Shown here: one piece after another, positions 26,909 through 35,706 of the stretch
Position numbering within the stretch: position 1 is the first letter of the stretch
How the letters are laid out: the number at the start of each line of letters is the position of its first letter
Assembly: GCF_049801055.1 (NCBI RefSeq)
Contig: NZ_JBNAGF010000002.1
Location: forward strand, 372,001-436,000
Direction: 5' to 3'
Origin: JBNAGF01 sp049801055
GTDB lineage: Bacteria; Pseudomonadota; Alphaproteobacteria; Rhodobacterales; Rhodobacteraceae
Length of the DNA: 64,000 bases
The notes under the pieces: model-generated
The model's input: the letters and a program-made list of their open reading frames with translations, nothing else
Database searches by the model: none
What the model was told of the DNA's origin: nothing
Program-made: the position numbers and the translations under genes

Positions 26909-26942
26909 GCAGCCAGATGCGCAATTCGGGACCGGGCACGGA

Positions 26943-27647
26943 ATGAGTGAGCCGACTTTCCCTCCGCTGATGACCGGCCAGCCTGCCTCAGGCGGGGAGG
27001 ATCCATTTGATCGGGCGCAGGCTCTGGCCGCTCTGGGATGTGATGGGGGGACGGTTGTTTACAATGTTCAGGTGGACAGGCTGCGGGCTTCGATCGTCTT
27101 CGCGCCCGAAGTTCCGCTTGAGCAGGCGATGACCATGCTGCCGTTATGCGCAGTGGGGTTCCAGAATGCGCTTGGCGCGCTGGCTCCTCCCGAGGTCGCC
27201 GTGCATCTGGACTGGGCCGGCGGCATCCGGGTCAACGGTGCCCAGTGTGGCAGGTTTCGGGTTGCCGCCTCGGAACGCGACCCGAACAAGGTGCCGGACT
27301 GGCTGGTGGTTGGACTGGATCTTCCGCTGCTGCAGACCGCACAGGACCCCGGCCAGACTCCTGACGTGACCGCGCTTTTTGACGAAGGTTGCGCCGATCT
27401 GGATCCGGTTGGGCTACTGGAAAGCTGGACCCGGCATTCACTGGTCTGGATCAACCGTTGGGAGGAAGACGGCAACGCACCGCTTCATGCCGAATGGATG
27501 GGTCTTGTCTGGGGGGTTGGGGAACCCATTGCGCTTTTTGACAGGCAGGGAAGTTTTCTGGGGGTCGACGAGAATTTTGGTATGCTCCTGCGCGAGTCCG
27601 ATGGCACTCACCTGATCCCGCTCAGCCGAATTTTGGAAGGACACTGA
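26943..27647 (+). CDS. DUF4444 / biotin-lipoate ligase-like protein
   Basis: 234 residues from ATG 26943. It looks like a biotin/lipoate protein ligase fold (VQVDRLRASIVFAPEVPLEQ, VHLDWAGGIRVNGAQCGRF) with a C-terminal DUF4444 segment (GEPIALFDRQGSFLGVDENF). The conserved ligase motif with the catalytic Lys is not evident, so activity is uncertain. It is followed 1 bp later by the DUF6505 gene, forming a DUF6494-mrp-DUF4444-DUF6505 operon. Confidence 0.75.
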   Translation: MSEPTFPPLMTGQPASGGEDPFDRAQALAALGCDGGTVVYNVQVDRLRASIVFAPEVPLEQAMTMLPLCAVGFQNALGALAPPEVAVHLDWAGGIRVNGAQCGRFRVAASERDPNKVPDWLVVGLDLPLLQTAQDPGQTPDVTALFDEGCADLDPVGLLESWTRHSLVWINRWEEDGNAPLHAEWMGLVWGVGEPIALFDRQGSFLGVDENFGMLLRESDGTHLIPLSRILEGH

Positions 27648-27648
27648 A

Positions 27649-28122
27649 ATGAAACTCGCCCGCGCCATCCATCTCGACGAGAGCGACCTGAACATCTTTC
27701 ATTCGCCGGCACGCACCGGAGAGTGGTGTATCTCGGGCGGGTTCGAGTTTTCCAACTGGGGCGAGGCGGATCTGGAAGGCAAGGCGCGCCAGGCGTTCTC
27801 GAACGGCTGGCTGGGGCTCGAAACTTTTGGCCGCGTTACATTCGTGGCCGTCACGTCAATCGAAGACGGCGAGCGGGCTGTACTTGAACAGGCGTTGGCC
27901 GACCATTTCGTGAGGTTCTATGGCGCGCCGTCCATTGAGGCGGCCCTTGGTGTGGCTCGAACGGAAATCGATCATATGGCCGAGCTCTGCGACGAACATG
28001 GACCCAACACACTGATCACCGTTGCCCGGGAATTGAGCGACGCTGGGGTGCATGAGGCGTTTCGGGTCATCGAACCGTCCGAAGCCGGGTTGGATCAGTT
28101 GGCCGTGCATGTTTCGGAATAG
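27649..28122 (+). CDS. DUF6505 family protein
   Basis: 157 residues, cytosolic: MKLARAIHLDESDLNIFHSP, EWCISGGFEFSNWGEADLEG, then an alpha-helical C-terminal half. The family travels with FDH/Mrp clusters in this bacterial group. Function unknown. Confidence 0.78.
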   Translation: MKLARAIHLDESDLNIFHSPARTGEWCISGGFEFSNWGEADLEGKARQAFSNGWLGLETFGRVTFVAVTSIEDGERAVLEQALADHFVRFYGAPSIEAALGVARTEIDHMAELCDEHGPNTLITVARELSDAGVHEAFRVIEPSEAGLDQLAVHVSE

Positions 28123-28181
28123 CCGCCGACGGCATCCAGTCAGCGAGAGCTAAGTAGTAGAACTGCAACGTTTCAAAGGCT

Positions 28182-28682
28182 TTAGAGCAGGCCGGTGAAC
28201 CCACCATATTGACCGCGCTTGAACATCAGCCCTTTGCCGGGGCGGAAGTTCACGTTCTGAACCTCTCCGACCACGATGGAATGATCGCCGCCGTCGTGGA
28301 CCGCATATCGGCGGCAGTCGAACCGGGCGAGACTGCCCGACAAGAGCGGCGTGCCATGCGCGTCTGGGGTCCAGTCCACTGCGTCGAACCGGTCACCGAA
28401 ATCAGCAAAGTGGACTGCAACCTCCTGCTGGTCTTCGGCCATCACATGAATGGCGAAATGAGACGCGGCAACCAGAGGATCATGGCGTTCCGACGCATGG
28501 GCCGGGCACCACAGGACAAGCGGCGGCGATAGAGACACCGACGAGAACGAGTTGGCCGTCATGGCCACAGGTCCTTCGGGCGTGTTGGCAGTGACCACGG
28601 TTACCCCGGTGCCAAAACACCCCAGCGCATCGCGGAACTGACGTGCTGTATCCGGGCCGGGGGAAAAACTTGTTTCGGTCAT
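28182..28682 (-). CDS. Flavin reductase family protein
   Basis: 166 residues with the flavin-reductase-like FMN-binding barrel: FRDALGCFGTGVTVVTA, GPVAMTANSFSSVSLSPPLV, and the late HDGGDHSIVVGEV. It reduces FMN/FAD with NAD(P)H, often for a separate monooxygenase. No oxygenase component is next to it, so the partner is unknown. Confidence 0.88.
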   Translation of the reverse strand: MTETSFSPGPDTARQFRDALGCFGTGVTVVTANTPEGPVAMTANSFSSVSLSPPLVLWCPAHASERHDPLVAASHFAIHVMAEDQQEVAVHFADFGDRFDAVDWTPDAHGTPLLSGSLARFDCRRYAVHDGGDHSIVVGEVQNVNFRPGKGLMFKRGQYGGFTGLL

Positions 28683-28791
28683 GGTCTGAGGGCGCCCTTT
28701 TTGCTGCTCGTGCGCGCGGATGCCCTGATGTGGCCCATTTCTCCGGCAAGGGAAAGGGTTGAGTGCAAAATTCTTCTGGTCGCAGAGCGCC

Positions 28792-30201
28792 TCAGTTCAG
28801 GTCTTCCAGAAGACGGCCATGCTTGCGGGTTTCGGCAATCACATCGCCAAATGTCTGCATTCCGCGCGCTTCCAGCATCGGCAGCATCCGGCAGAGCACC
28901 TCGGCGGTCGCGACCGCATCGCCCAATGCAGTATGACGCAGATCGGGAGGGATGGTCACGTCCAGCCGGTCACACAGCGCATCCAGCGTGTGGGTTTCCG
29001 AAGCGCCGAAAATGACTGCACTGACCAGAACCGTATCGAGGATCGGATGATCCCATTCGACCCCCATGCGTTTCGCATGGCGGCGAAGGAACGCCATATC
29101 GAAAGGTGCGTTATGCGCTACGATCACGGCGTCGGCGGAAAATTTGTGAAAGTCCTTTCCGGCTACGCCAATATCCGGGGCATCGCGAACCATTGCGTCC
29201 GTTACGCCGTGAACCTTGCTCGAGGCGGAGGGTATCGGGATGCCGGGATTGACCAGCTGATCCATCTGCTCGCCGTCGACGATACGCCCACGCAGGACAC
29301 GCACGGCGCCGATCTGAACAACCTCGTCCTTGTGGGGCAGCAGTCCCGTTGTTTCGGTATCAAAGACCGCAAATGTCAGGTCACGCAGGCGTCGTTCTTC
29401 GAACGCCTCGTCACCGGCCGTCTCGAGCAGGTCGAAATCGAAAACCAGCGGCCGCGCTGCTTCGGGCGCAATACGGGCCTCGGAGTCATCAAAGATCAGC
29501 ATATAGCCGGGGGCGTCCCCCAGCGGTTTCAACCGGGCCTGATAGCTTTGTCTTCCGTCGGCCGAGGTCAACGTGGCCTTCACCTCCTTGCCGGATTTGA
29601 CGAGCTGTCCATAGGCGGCCTCGACCGCGTCCCGCGCCAGATAGTCGAACAACGAGGCATTGAGTCGGGGATGATGCACCTGCGCCAGCACCGCTGCGGC
29701 CTGACCGTCATAGAGAACAATCTGATGCGCCGGGTTAACCAGCACCATAGCAACAGGGATCTCGGTCAAAAGACCCATGAGCCGCTGTTTTTCGGCGGCC
29801 AGACGCGCCGTTTCCGAGGCCACGGCCTCGGCTGTCGCCATCGCGCCATCCTGAACCTGCCCGGCAAGTCCGGCTGCGGCCGGTGCCAGGTCGCCGAGGT
29901 AACGTGCCGCGTGCAGGTCCATTTCAGAGCTCACGCCGGAATGGGCGCGGGCGCGCATCTCCGAGGCCAGACGTTCGATGGGTTTTGCGACGTTTTCATC
30001 GAACAGAAGCCAAATTCCTGCGGTCAGGGCCAGCAGGGCGAACCCGGCGAGGGCACCGCTGAAGATGAACGCATCGAACAGATCGGGCGACTCGGCACGG
30101 GCGTATCCGAAAAAGAGCGACAAGGTTACAACCGCCACGCCGCCAATTGCAATCAGGCAGAAGAACAGAAAGATTCGAATTCTCAGGCTCAGATGTGTCA
30201 T
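28792..30201 (-). CDS. Membrane-anchored 3'-5' exonuclease (DnaQ/DEDDh) with PAS-like linker
   Basis: 469 residues. Two N-terminal membrane helices (about residues 5-30 and 42-66) are followed by a HAMP-like helix, a PAS-like region (ETPVAM-like LTEIPVAMVLVNPAHQIVLYD) and a C-terminal exonuclease with DTETTGLLPHKDEVVQIGA (Asp, Glu), HNAPFDMAFL (Asp) and HTALGDAVATAEV (His, Asp). A sensory-style membrane part on a PolIII-epsilon-like exonuclease is typical of proteins in acs/DUF294 clusters. GGAGGG fixes the start at 30201. Substrate unknown. Confidence 0.88.
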   Translation of the reverse strand: MTHLSLRIRIFLFFCLIAIGGVAVVTLSLFFGYARAESPDLFDAFIFSGALAGFALLALTAGIWLLFDENVAKPIERLASEMRARAHSGVSSEMDLHAARYLGDLAPAAAGLAGQVQDGAMATAEAVASETARLAAEKQRLMGLLTEIPVAMVLVNPAHQIVLYDGQAAAVLAQVHHPRLNASLFDYLARDAVEAAYGQLVKSGKEVKATLTSADGRQSYQARLKPLGDAPGYMLIFDDSEARIAPEAARPLVFDFDLLETAGDEAFEERRLRDLTFAVFDTETTGLLPHKDEVVQIGAVRVLRGRIVDGEQMDQLVNPGIPIPSASSKVHGVTDAMVRDAPDIGVAGKDFHKFSADAVIVAHNAPFDMAFLRRHAKRMGVEWDHPILDTVLVSAVIFGASETHTLDALCDRLDVTIPPDLRHTALGDAVATAEVLCRMLPMLEARGMQTFGDVIAETRKHGRLLEDLN

Positions 30202-30203
30202 GC

Positions 30204-30725
30204 TCAGCCCTCCGTGCACATCGCTTTTACGATCGGGTCATCGGCCGACACCGTGATCCAATCCGGGTTCAAGATCGTGCCGTCGGCGTCAAATTCGGCC
30301 CCATCGGCCAAATTTGCACGACGCAATTCGGAGCAATCTGCCAGCACAGGCAATTTGGACAGGGGGGCCCAGCGACCGAAAAAGTAGACGTCGCCCAACC
30401 GATGCCCGGGCTGCGACGGGTTCTGCCGGACGGTGGCCACATCAACGGCCACGAACCGTTCGACGAAAGGCACCACATAGGTCCACGGTCGATACAGCGC
30501 ACGGCTTTCCACCTCCTGCACGATCACCATACCTTCGGGCAGTTTCTCGCGGGTGCGGTCGTACCATGAATATTCGCTGGATATGGTCGCAAAGATCATC
30601 GCCAGACCGGCGCCCACTGGCGTGAACCAGCGCGGCAGGCGGCGGCCGGTGAGCAGGTTGACGACCATGATGAGACCGGCCGCGGCGAGTCCGGCAAAAA
30701 CGGTTCCGATCAGTTCCAGAAACAT
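30204..30725 (-). CDS. Hypothetical membrane protein
   Basis: 173 residues with two N-terminal hydrophobic segments (about residues 5-24 and 37-48) and a soluble remainder (YSWYDRTREKLPEGMVIVQE ... YRPWTYVVPFVERF). It lies 2 bp upstream of the exonuclease gene. No family recognised. Confidence 0.7.
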   Translation of the reverse strand: MFLELIGTVFAGLAAAGLIMVVNLLTGRRLPRWFTPVGAGLAMIFATISSEYSWYDRTREKLPEGMVIVQEVESRALYRPWTYVVPFVERFVAVDVATVRQNPSQPGHRLGDVYFFGRWAPLSKLPVLADCSELRRANLADGAEFDADGTILNPDWITVSADDPIVKAMCTEG

Positions 30726-30809
30726 GGGCTCTCTCCCTGCGTCCGCATTTTTTTATCTCCCCAACCTTCGTTCGCGCCGGGCGCGTCACGCCCGGCCTCG
30801 CACTGCTGA

Positions 30810-32633
30810 TCAGCCCAGCATGCCCTTGCCGTGACCAACGGCTGACTGCATCGTCTTGACCACCACAAACGCGTCGCGCAGGTGGCTGCGCTCGAAATCG
30901 CTCAGGTCGGTGGGAGCCAGAAAATTATCCGGTTTCTCACCGGACCTGACCAGCTTTACCTGATGCTCCAGCCGCGTTTCCGCAATCAGATCGTAGGCAT
31001 CCATCAGATCTCGTGCGCCCGAGGTGCTCAGAACTCCTGCCTCTTCTGCGGCCTCCAAGCGGGCGCGTGTGTTGGCTTCCGGAAGCTGGCCCTGCAATGC
31101 ATAGATGCGGGCCAGATCGACAACCGGGACAACGCCATTGTGCTTGAGGTCGAGTGTATTGCGGTGTTCGCCGGAACGGATCGTGGCAAAGCCACGCAGC
31201 AGGCCCAGAGGCGGGGTGTGCTTGAGCGAGTTCGAGATCATATGCGCCACGAAGATCGAGTTGCGGCTTGCCGCGTTCAGGGTATCGCTCTGCGACCCGG
31301 TGAACAGGCTCTCGTCTCCGCCGATGGGACGCAGATCGAACATGACCGACGCCAGCATCTGCGCCTCGGGGTTCGGCTTGTTGATCCAGCCGGCGAAGTA
31401 GTCGCGCCACACTTTTACCGGCTGGCACCAGCGTGGGTTGGTCGCCATCATGTCGCCGGGGCAGTAGAAGTATCCGCAGACATCGAGCCCGTCGCTGACA
31501 AACTTGGCCAGCTCGGCAAAATAGGGCATCTGAGCCTCGGTCACCGCATCGTCCAGCATCAGGCAGTTGTCCTGATCTGATACACCTGTCTGTTCCTGGC
31601 GTCCCTGCGAACCGCAGGCGAGCCACAGGTAAGGCACCGGTGGGGGGCCCAGCTTTGCCTCGGCCAATGTCAACAGACGGCGCGTGGCTGTATCCGCGAT
31701 ATCGGTGATCAGCCGGGTGACCACTTCGTGGCGGTTGCCGCCGGCAACCAGTTGCACCAGCAGCTTCGGGATTTCGGCTGTGACTGTTGCCATGTCTTCG
31801 GCGCTTTCGGCACCGGCAATTCGACTGACCAGCTCGGCCGAACTGACCGCTTGAAACCGGGTCAGGTCGGTCTGGGTGACGATGCCGACCAGCCTGTCAC
31901 CCTTGGTGATCGGGACGTGACCAATGCGCCGTTCCATCATCAGGTGCAAAACATCCGAGCCGATCGCCGATGGCGACAGAGTGATCGGGTCTTTTGTCAT
32001 CACGTCCGCGATTGCCGTGGCGACAGGCCGGGCCTCGGCCAGGACCTTGCCGGTCAGGTCGCGGGTGGTGACGATGCCGCGCAAGCTGTCGCCATCGGTT
32101 ATGCAGACGGACGAAATCCGGTTGTCCCGCATCAGTCCGGCGACTGTCTGAACGTCCGCGTCGGACGGGCAAGTAAACGGCGGATGCGCCATGAAGGTCT
32201 CGACCTTCGAAGTTGCCAGATCATTGCCCTTGGGTCGGGCGGGGCGGGCGCGATCAAAGAACCGTTTGGCGGTGGCGTGGTTCTCGATCAGCCGATTGAA
32301 ATGCAGTGCCGGCAGCATCAGCAGAACCGAGTGTTCGTCGGCGCGGGCGCTGGTCACGGCCTTTCCGTCGCGCAGCAGGCCGCGTTCTCCAAAGGAGTTG
32401 CGCAGTCCGAGATGAGAGACCACCTCGTCATTCTCGTCGCGCACCTCGATCTTGCCTTCGTAAATGATGAACAGACCCGGAAGCTGTTCGCCGAGATCGT
32501 AGACCGCAAAATCGCGCTCCACTTCCCAAGGTTCGAACAGGGTCACCAGTTCGGCCTGCGCCTCAGAAGGCAGGGAGTCGTAGGGGTGCACGGATTTCAG
32601 GAAGCGGGCGATTTGCTCGGATGTAAGCGGCAT
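30810..32633 (-). CDS. Signal protein: cyclic-nucleotide-binding, CBS pair, DUF294 nucleotidyltransferase-like
   Basis: 607 residues. Domains in order: a CAP-ED/cNMP-binding domain (about 15-130, GLFIIYEGKIEV, SFGERGLL), two CBS domains (about 155-275, VMTKDPITLSPSAIG, RRIGHVPITKGDRLVGIV), a GlnD-like nucleotidyltransferase domain (ACGSQGRQEQTGVSDQDNCL, with the GS and DxD motif) and a helical DUF294 C-terminal domain. These are thought to sense adenylates and nucleotides. Gene order links it to acetate/short-chain acid uptake. Confidence 0.92.
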   Translation of the reverse strand: MPLTSEQIARFLKSVHPYDSLPSEAQAELVTLFEPWEVERDFAVYDLGEQLPGLFIIYEGKIEVRDENDEVVSHLGLRNSFGERGLLRDGKAVTSARADEHSVLLMLPALHFNRLIENHATAKRFFDRARPARPKGNDLATSKVETFMAHPPFTCPSDADVQTVAGLMRDNRISSVCITDGDSLRGIVTTRDLTGKVLAEARPVATAIADVMTKDPITLSPSAIGSDVLHLMMERRIGHVPITKGDRLVGIVTQTDLTRFQAVSSAELVSRIAGAESAEDMATVTAEIPKLLVQLVAGGNRHEVVTRLITDIADTATRRLLTLAEAKLGPPPVPYLWLACGSQGRQEQTGVSDQDNCLMLDDAVTEAQMPYFAELAKFVSDGLDVCGYFYCPGDMMATNPRWCQPVKVWRDYFAGWINKPNPEAQMLASVMFDLRPIGGDESLFTGSQSDTLNAASRNSIFVAHMISNSLKHTPPLGLLRGFATIRSGEHRNTLDLKHNGVVPVVDLARIYALQGQLPEANTRARLEAAEEAGVLSTSGARDLMDAYDLIAETRLEHQVKLVRSGEKPDNFLAPTDLSDFERSHLRDAFVVVKTMQSAVGHGKGMLG

Positions 32634-32662
32634 TTTTGAACAAGCCTTGTCTGAAGTAAAAT

Positions 32663-32690
32663 GTCCCGCCCAGAAAAAACTGGGCGGGAC
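32663..32690 (-). terminator. Intercistronic hairpin between symporter and DUF294 genes
   Basis: GTCCCGCCCAG (32663-32673) pairs with CTGGGCGGGAC (32680-32690), 11 bp perfect. On the transcribed strand the loop is T6 and ATTTTACTT follows. This could be a partial terminator or an mRNA 3' stabilizer. Confidence 0.5.
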
Positions 32691-32741
32691 CGGTTCTGAA
32701 GAGGGCGGGCCGTCGCAGGGGCGGCCCTTCCCAAAAGGACC

Positions 32742-34523
32742 TTAGTGATCCTGAGCAGCACCGGCACCGCGCGGAACGCGGACGCTTTCCACCAGCTGCT
32801 CGATCTCGGCCGGGATCGGCTCCGACGACTTCGAGACGAAGTAGGCAACGGTGAAGTTAACCAGTGCACCCACCGCGCCGAACGAGGTCGACTTGATCGG
32901 GCCCAGCAGCGGATCTGCATCGGTGAAGGAGTTGGTGTCCGGAATAAACAGCCAGCCCTTGTGCAGGAAGATGTAGATCAGGGTCACGATCAGACCGGAC
33001 AGCATGCCGGCAACGGCGCCCTTGTTGTTCACCTTTGTGAAGATCCCCATCATCAGTGCCGGGAAGATCGACGCAGCGGCCAGACCAAAGGCCAGAGCAA
33101 CCGTTTGCGCGGCAAAGCCGGGCGGGTTCAGACCCAGATAGGTTGCGACCACGATAGCGACGGCCATAGCGATACGGGCCGACAGCAGTTCGCCCTTTTC
33201 CGAGATCTGCGGGTTGATCGAACCCTTGATCAGGTCGTGGGAGACAGCCGAAGAGATCGCCAGCAGCAGACCCGCAGCGGTCGAGAGCGCGGCGGCCAGA
33301 CCACCGGCAGCGACCAGACCGATCACCCAACCCGGCAGGTTGGCGATTTCGGGGTTGGCCAGAACCAGGATGTCGCGGTTGAACTTGGTCAGCTCGTTGC
33401 CTTCCCAGCCCTTCTCGGCAGCCTTGGCCTGCATGGATTCGGACTTGTCGTTGTAGTACTGGATCTTGCCGTCGCCATTCTTGTCTTCCCAGGCCAACAG
33501 ACCGGTTTTCTGCCAGGTGGCCATCCAGTCATAGCGGGCATCGTTTTCGATCTGCTCGACCGAAACCGCTTCGCCATCCGTGCCATTCGGCCACATCATA
33601 TCGGTGATGTTGAGACGCGCCATGGCACCCACCGCAGGAGCGGTCAGATAGAGCAGGGCGATGAACACCAGGGTCCAACCGGCCGACCAGCGGGCATCAG
33701 CAACACGCGGCACGGTGAAGAAGCGCATGATGACGTGGGGCAGGCCCGCAGTACCGATCATCAGCGACAGGGTGAACAGCACCATGTTGAGCGTGTTCGA
33801 GTGATGCAGCGTATATTCCTTGAAGCCCAGCTCGGTCACGATGGTATCGAGCTTGGCCAGAAGCGGCTCACCCGAAGCAACGTGATCGCCAAACAGGCCC
33901 AGCGCCGGAACCGGGGTGCCGGTCAGCTGCAGCGAGATGAAGATCGCCGGGATGGTATAGGCGGTGATCAAAACGCAATACTGGGCAACCTGGGTGTAGG
34001 TCACGCCTTTCATGCCGCCGAACACGGCGTAGGCGAACACGACACAGGCACCGATCAGGAGGCCAGCGGTGTTGCTGACTTCGAGGAACCGGCCGAAAGC
34101 CACACCCACACCGGTCATCTGGCCGATCACATAGGTGGTCGATGCGACGATCAGACAGATCACGGCCACCACGCGGGCGGTCGGGCTGTAGAAACGGTCG
34201 CCGATGAATTCCGATACGGTGTATTTGCCGAACTTGCGCAGATAGGGCGCGAGCAGCAGTGCCAGCAACACGTAGCCGCCGGTCCAGCCCATAAGGAACG
34301 AGCTGTTGTCGTAGCCGGTAAAGGCGATGAGGCCCGCCATCGAGATGAACGATGCGGCCGACATCCAGTCAGCAGCTGTCGCCATACCGTTGGTGACCGG
34401 GTGAACACCGCGACCAGCGGCGTAGAACTCCGATGTGGATCCCGCGCGGGCCCAGATCGCGATGCCGATGTAAAGCGCGAAGGATGCGCCCACAAACAGC
34501 AGGTTGATGGTAAACTGGTCCAT
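32742..34523 (-). CDS. Sodium:solute symporter, acetate/short-chain monocarboxylate type
   Basis: 593 residues with about 13 membrane segments of the SSS family (FYAAGRGVHPVTNGMATAADWMSAASFI is in two contiguous parts around residues 33-60). A hydrophilic insertion near residues 305-380 contains an EF-hand-like loop (DKNGDGKIQYYND). Paired with the DUF4212 small subunit 6 bp upstream, it fits the VC_2705/ActP-like group, which brings in acetate or similar acids with Na+. The acs gene upstream on the same strand supports acetate. Confidence 0.88.
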   Translation of the reverse strand: MDQFTINLLFVGASFALYIGIAIWARAGSTSEFYAAGRGVHPVTNGMATAADWMSAASFISMAGLIAFTGYDNSSFLMGWTGGYVLLALLLAPYLRKFGKYTVSEFIGDRFYSPTARVVAVICLIVASTTYVIGQMTGVGVAFGRFLEVSNTAGLLIGACVVFAYAVFGGMKGVTYTQVAQYCVLITAYTIPAIFISLQLTGTPVPALGLFGDHVASGEPLLAKLDTIVTELGFKEYTLHHSNTLNMVLFTLSLMIGTAGLPHVIMRFFTVPRVADARWSAGWTLVFIALLYLTAPAVGAMARLNITDMMWPNGTDGEAVSVEQIENDARYDWMATWQKTGLLAWEDKNGDGKIQYYNDKSESMQAKAAEKGWEGNELTKFNRDILVLANPEIANLPGWVIGLVAAGGLAAALSTAAGLLLAISSAVSHDLIKGSINPQISEKGELLSARIAMAVAIVVATYLGLNPPGFAAQTVALAFGLAAASIFPALMMGIFTKVNNKGAVAGMLSGLIVTLIYIFLHKGWLFIPDTNSFTDADPLLGPIKSTSFGAVGALVNFTVAYFVSKSSEPIPAEIEQLVESVRVPRGAGAAQDH

Positions 34524-34529
34524 CGTGGA

Positions 34530-34814
34530 TTACTCCTCTTCCACGCCGAATTCGCGGTCCAGCTTGTTCATGCGGAACGCGTAGAAAAAGATCAGTGCCA
34601 GGAACACCAGGATCGAGCCTTGCTGGGCGAACCAGAAGCCGAGATCGGTGCCACCGACGCTGATGCCGGACAGCATCGGACGCAGCAGAATGCCAAATCC
34701 GAAAGACACCAGCGCCCAGATTACGAGGCTGATGAGAATGATCCGCACATTTGCCTGCCAATAGCCCTTATCGGCCTCGGCTGACTGTGCAGAAGTTGTG
34801 GTTTGATCCGCCAT
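34530..34814 (-). CDS. DUF4212 small membrane subunit
   Basis: 94 residues from ATG 34814, with two membrane segments (IILISLVIWALVSFGFGILL and LVFLALIFFYAFRM). DUF4212 proteins are the constant partners of the SSS symporter encoded just downstream, analogous to YjcH with ActP. The end EFGVEEE is typical. Confidence 0.88.
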   Translation of the reverse strand: MADQTTTSAQSAEADKGYWQANVRIILISLVIWALVSFGFGILLRPMLSGISVGGTDLGFWFAQQGSILVFLALIFFYAFRMNKLDREFGVEEE

Positions 34815-35015
34815 GAGCGGTCCCTCCTTCTTCCCTCTGAGCGGTCCGGTCCAAGCTCCTCTGAACACCGGAGCCGCCCTTGCAGTTGAGCCTTTCGCCG
34901 ACTGGCGGCAGGCAGATTTCCATCGGGCCGTCCAAGCACGGCACCGCTGGGAATTTCGATGCGGCAGGGGCCGCTATAGCCCCGGCCTGTTTCCGGTCTT
35001 GTTTCAGGCCAGCGT

Positions 35016-35699
35016 TCAGTCCATCGCGCCCTTGACGATGGTGCTGAGCGCGCGGGCGATTTCATCGATCTGGCCCATGGCGTCGATCTTCTTAAGGACG
35101 CCTTTCCCTTCGTAATAGGCAATCAGCGGAGCCGTCTGTGCGTGATAGGATTGCAGCCGGCTGGCCACGGTTTCCGCATTGTCGTCGGCGCGCCGCTTCA
35201 TTTCGGTGCCACCGCACTTGTCGCAAACGCCATCCTTGGCCGGTTGCTTGAAGTTGTCGTGGTAGCCTTCGCCGCAATTGCCACAGGTGTAGCGACCCGA
35301 GATCCGGGTGACCATTTCGCTGTCTTCAACTTCGAGGCTGATGGCGGCGTCGATTTTCTGGCCGTTGGCGCTCAGCAGTTCATCCAGCGCAGCCGCCTGA
35401 ACCGTGGTTCGCGGGAAACCATCGAGTATGACCCCCTTGGCGCAATCCGGCTCGGCCATGCGGTCCCGCAGGATGGCAATGACAATCTCGTCGCTGACCA
35501 GGTCTCCGGCTTCCATTACCGCCTTGGCCTTGCGGCCCGCCTCGGTGCCGGCTGCTACAGCAGCTCGCAGAAGGTCGCCGGTCGAGAGCTGCACAAGTCC
35601 GAACTGATCTTCAAGCATGCGGGCCTGCGTGCCCTTCCCGGCGCCCGGAGGGCCGAGAAGGATCAGAACGGCGGGGGTGGTTGTTACGGCAGCGTCCAT
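35016..35699 (-). CDS. adk: Adenylate kinase (zinc-lid type)
   Basis: 227 residues with P-loop GPPGAGKGTQA, DGFPRTTVQA and a Zn-binding lid with four Cys (CGNCGEGYH ... CDKCGG). It converts ATP + AMP to 2 ADP. Placed 7 bp after acs, it would remove the AMP formed by acetyl-CoA synthetase. In this family a second adk normally lies in the ribosomal protein operon, so this is probably a pathway-dedicated copy. Confidence 0.92.
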   Translation of the reverse strand: MDAAVTTTPAVLILLGPPGAGKGTQARMLEDQFGLVQLSTGDLLRAAVAAGTEAGRKAKAVMEAGDLVSDEIVIAILRDRMAEPDCAKGVILDGFPRTTVQAAALDELLSANGQKIDAAISLEVEDSEMVTRISGRYTCGNCGEGYHDNFKQPAKDGVCDKCGGTEMKRRADDNAETVASRLQSYHAQTAPLIAYYEGKGVLKKIDAMGQIDEIARALSTIVKGAMD

Positions 35700-35706
35700 A
35701 TCACCC

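Noticed and set aside
26697..26942. 82-residue N-terminal extension of the DUF4444 protein
   Set aside because: It overlaps the end of the Mrp gene and has no protein-like character; ATG 26943 fits the family start.
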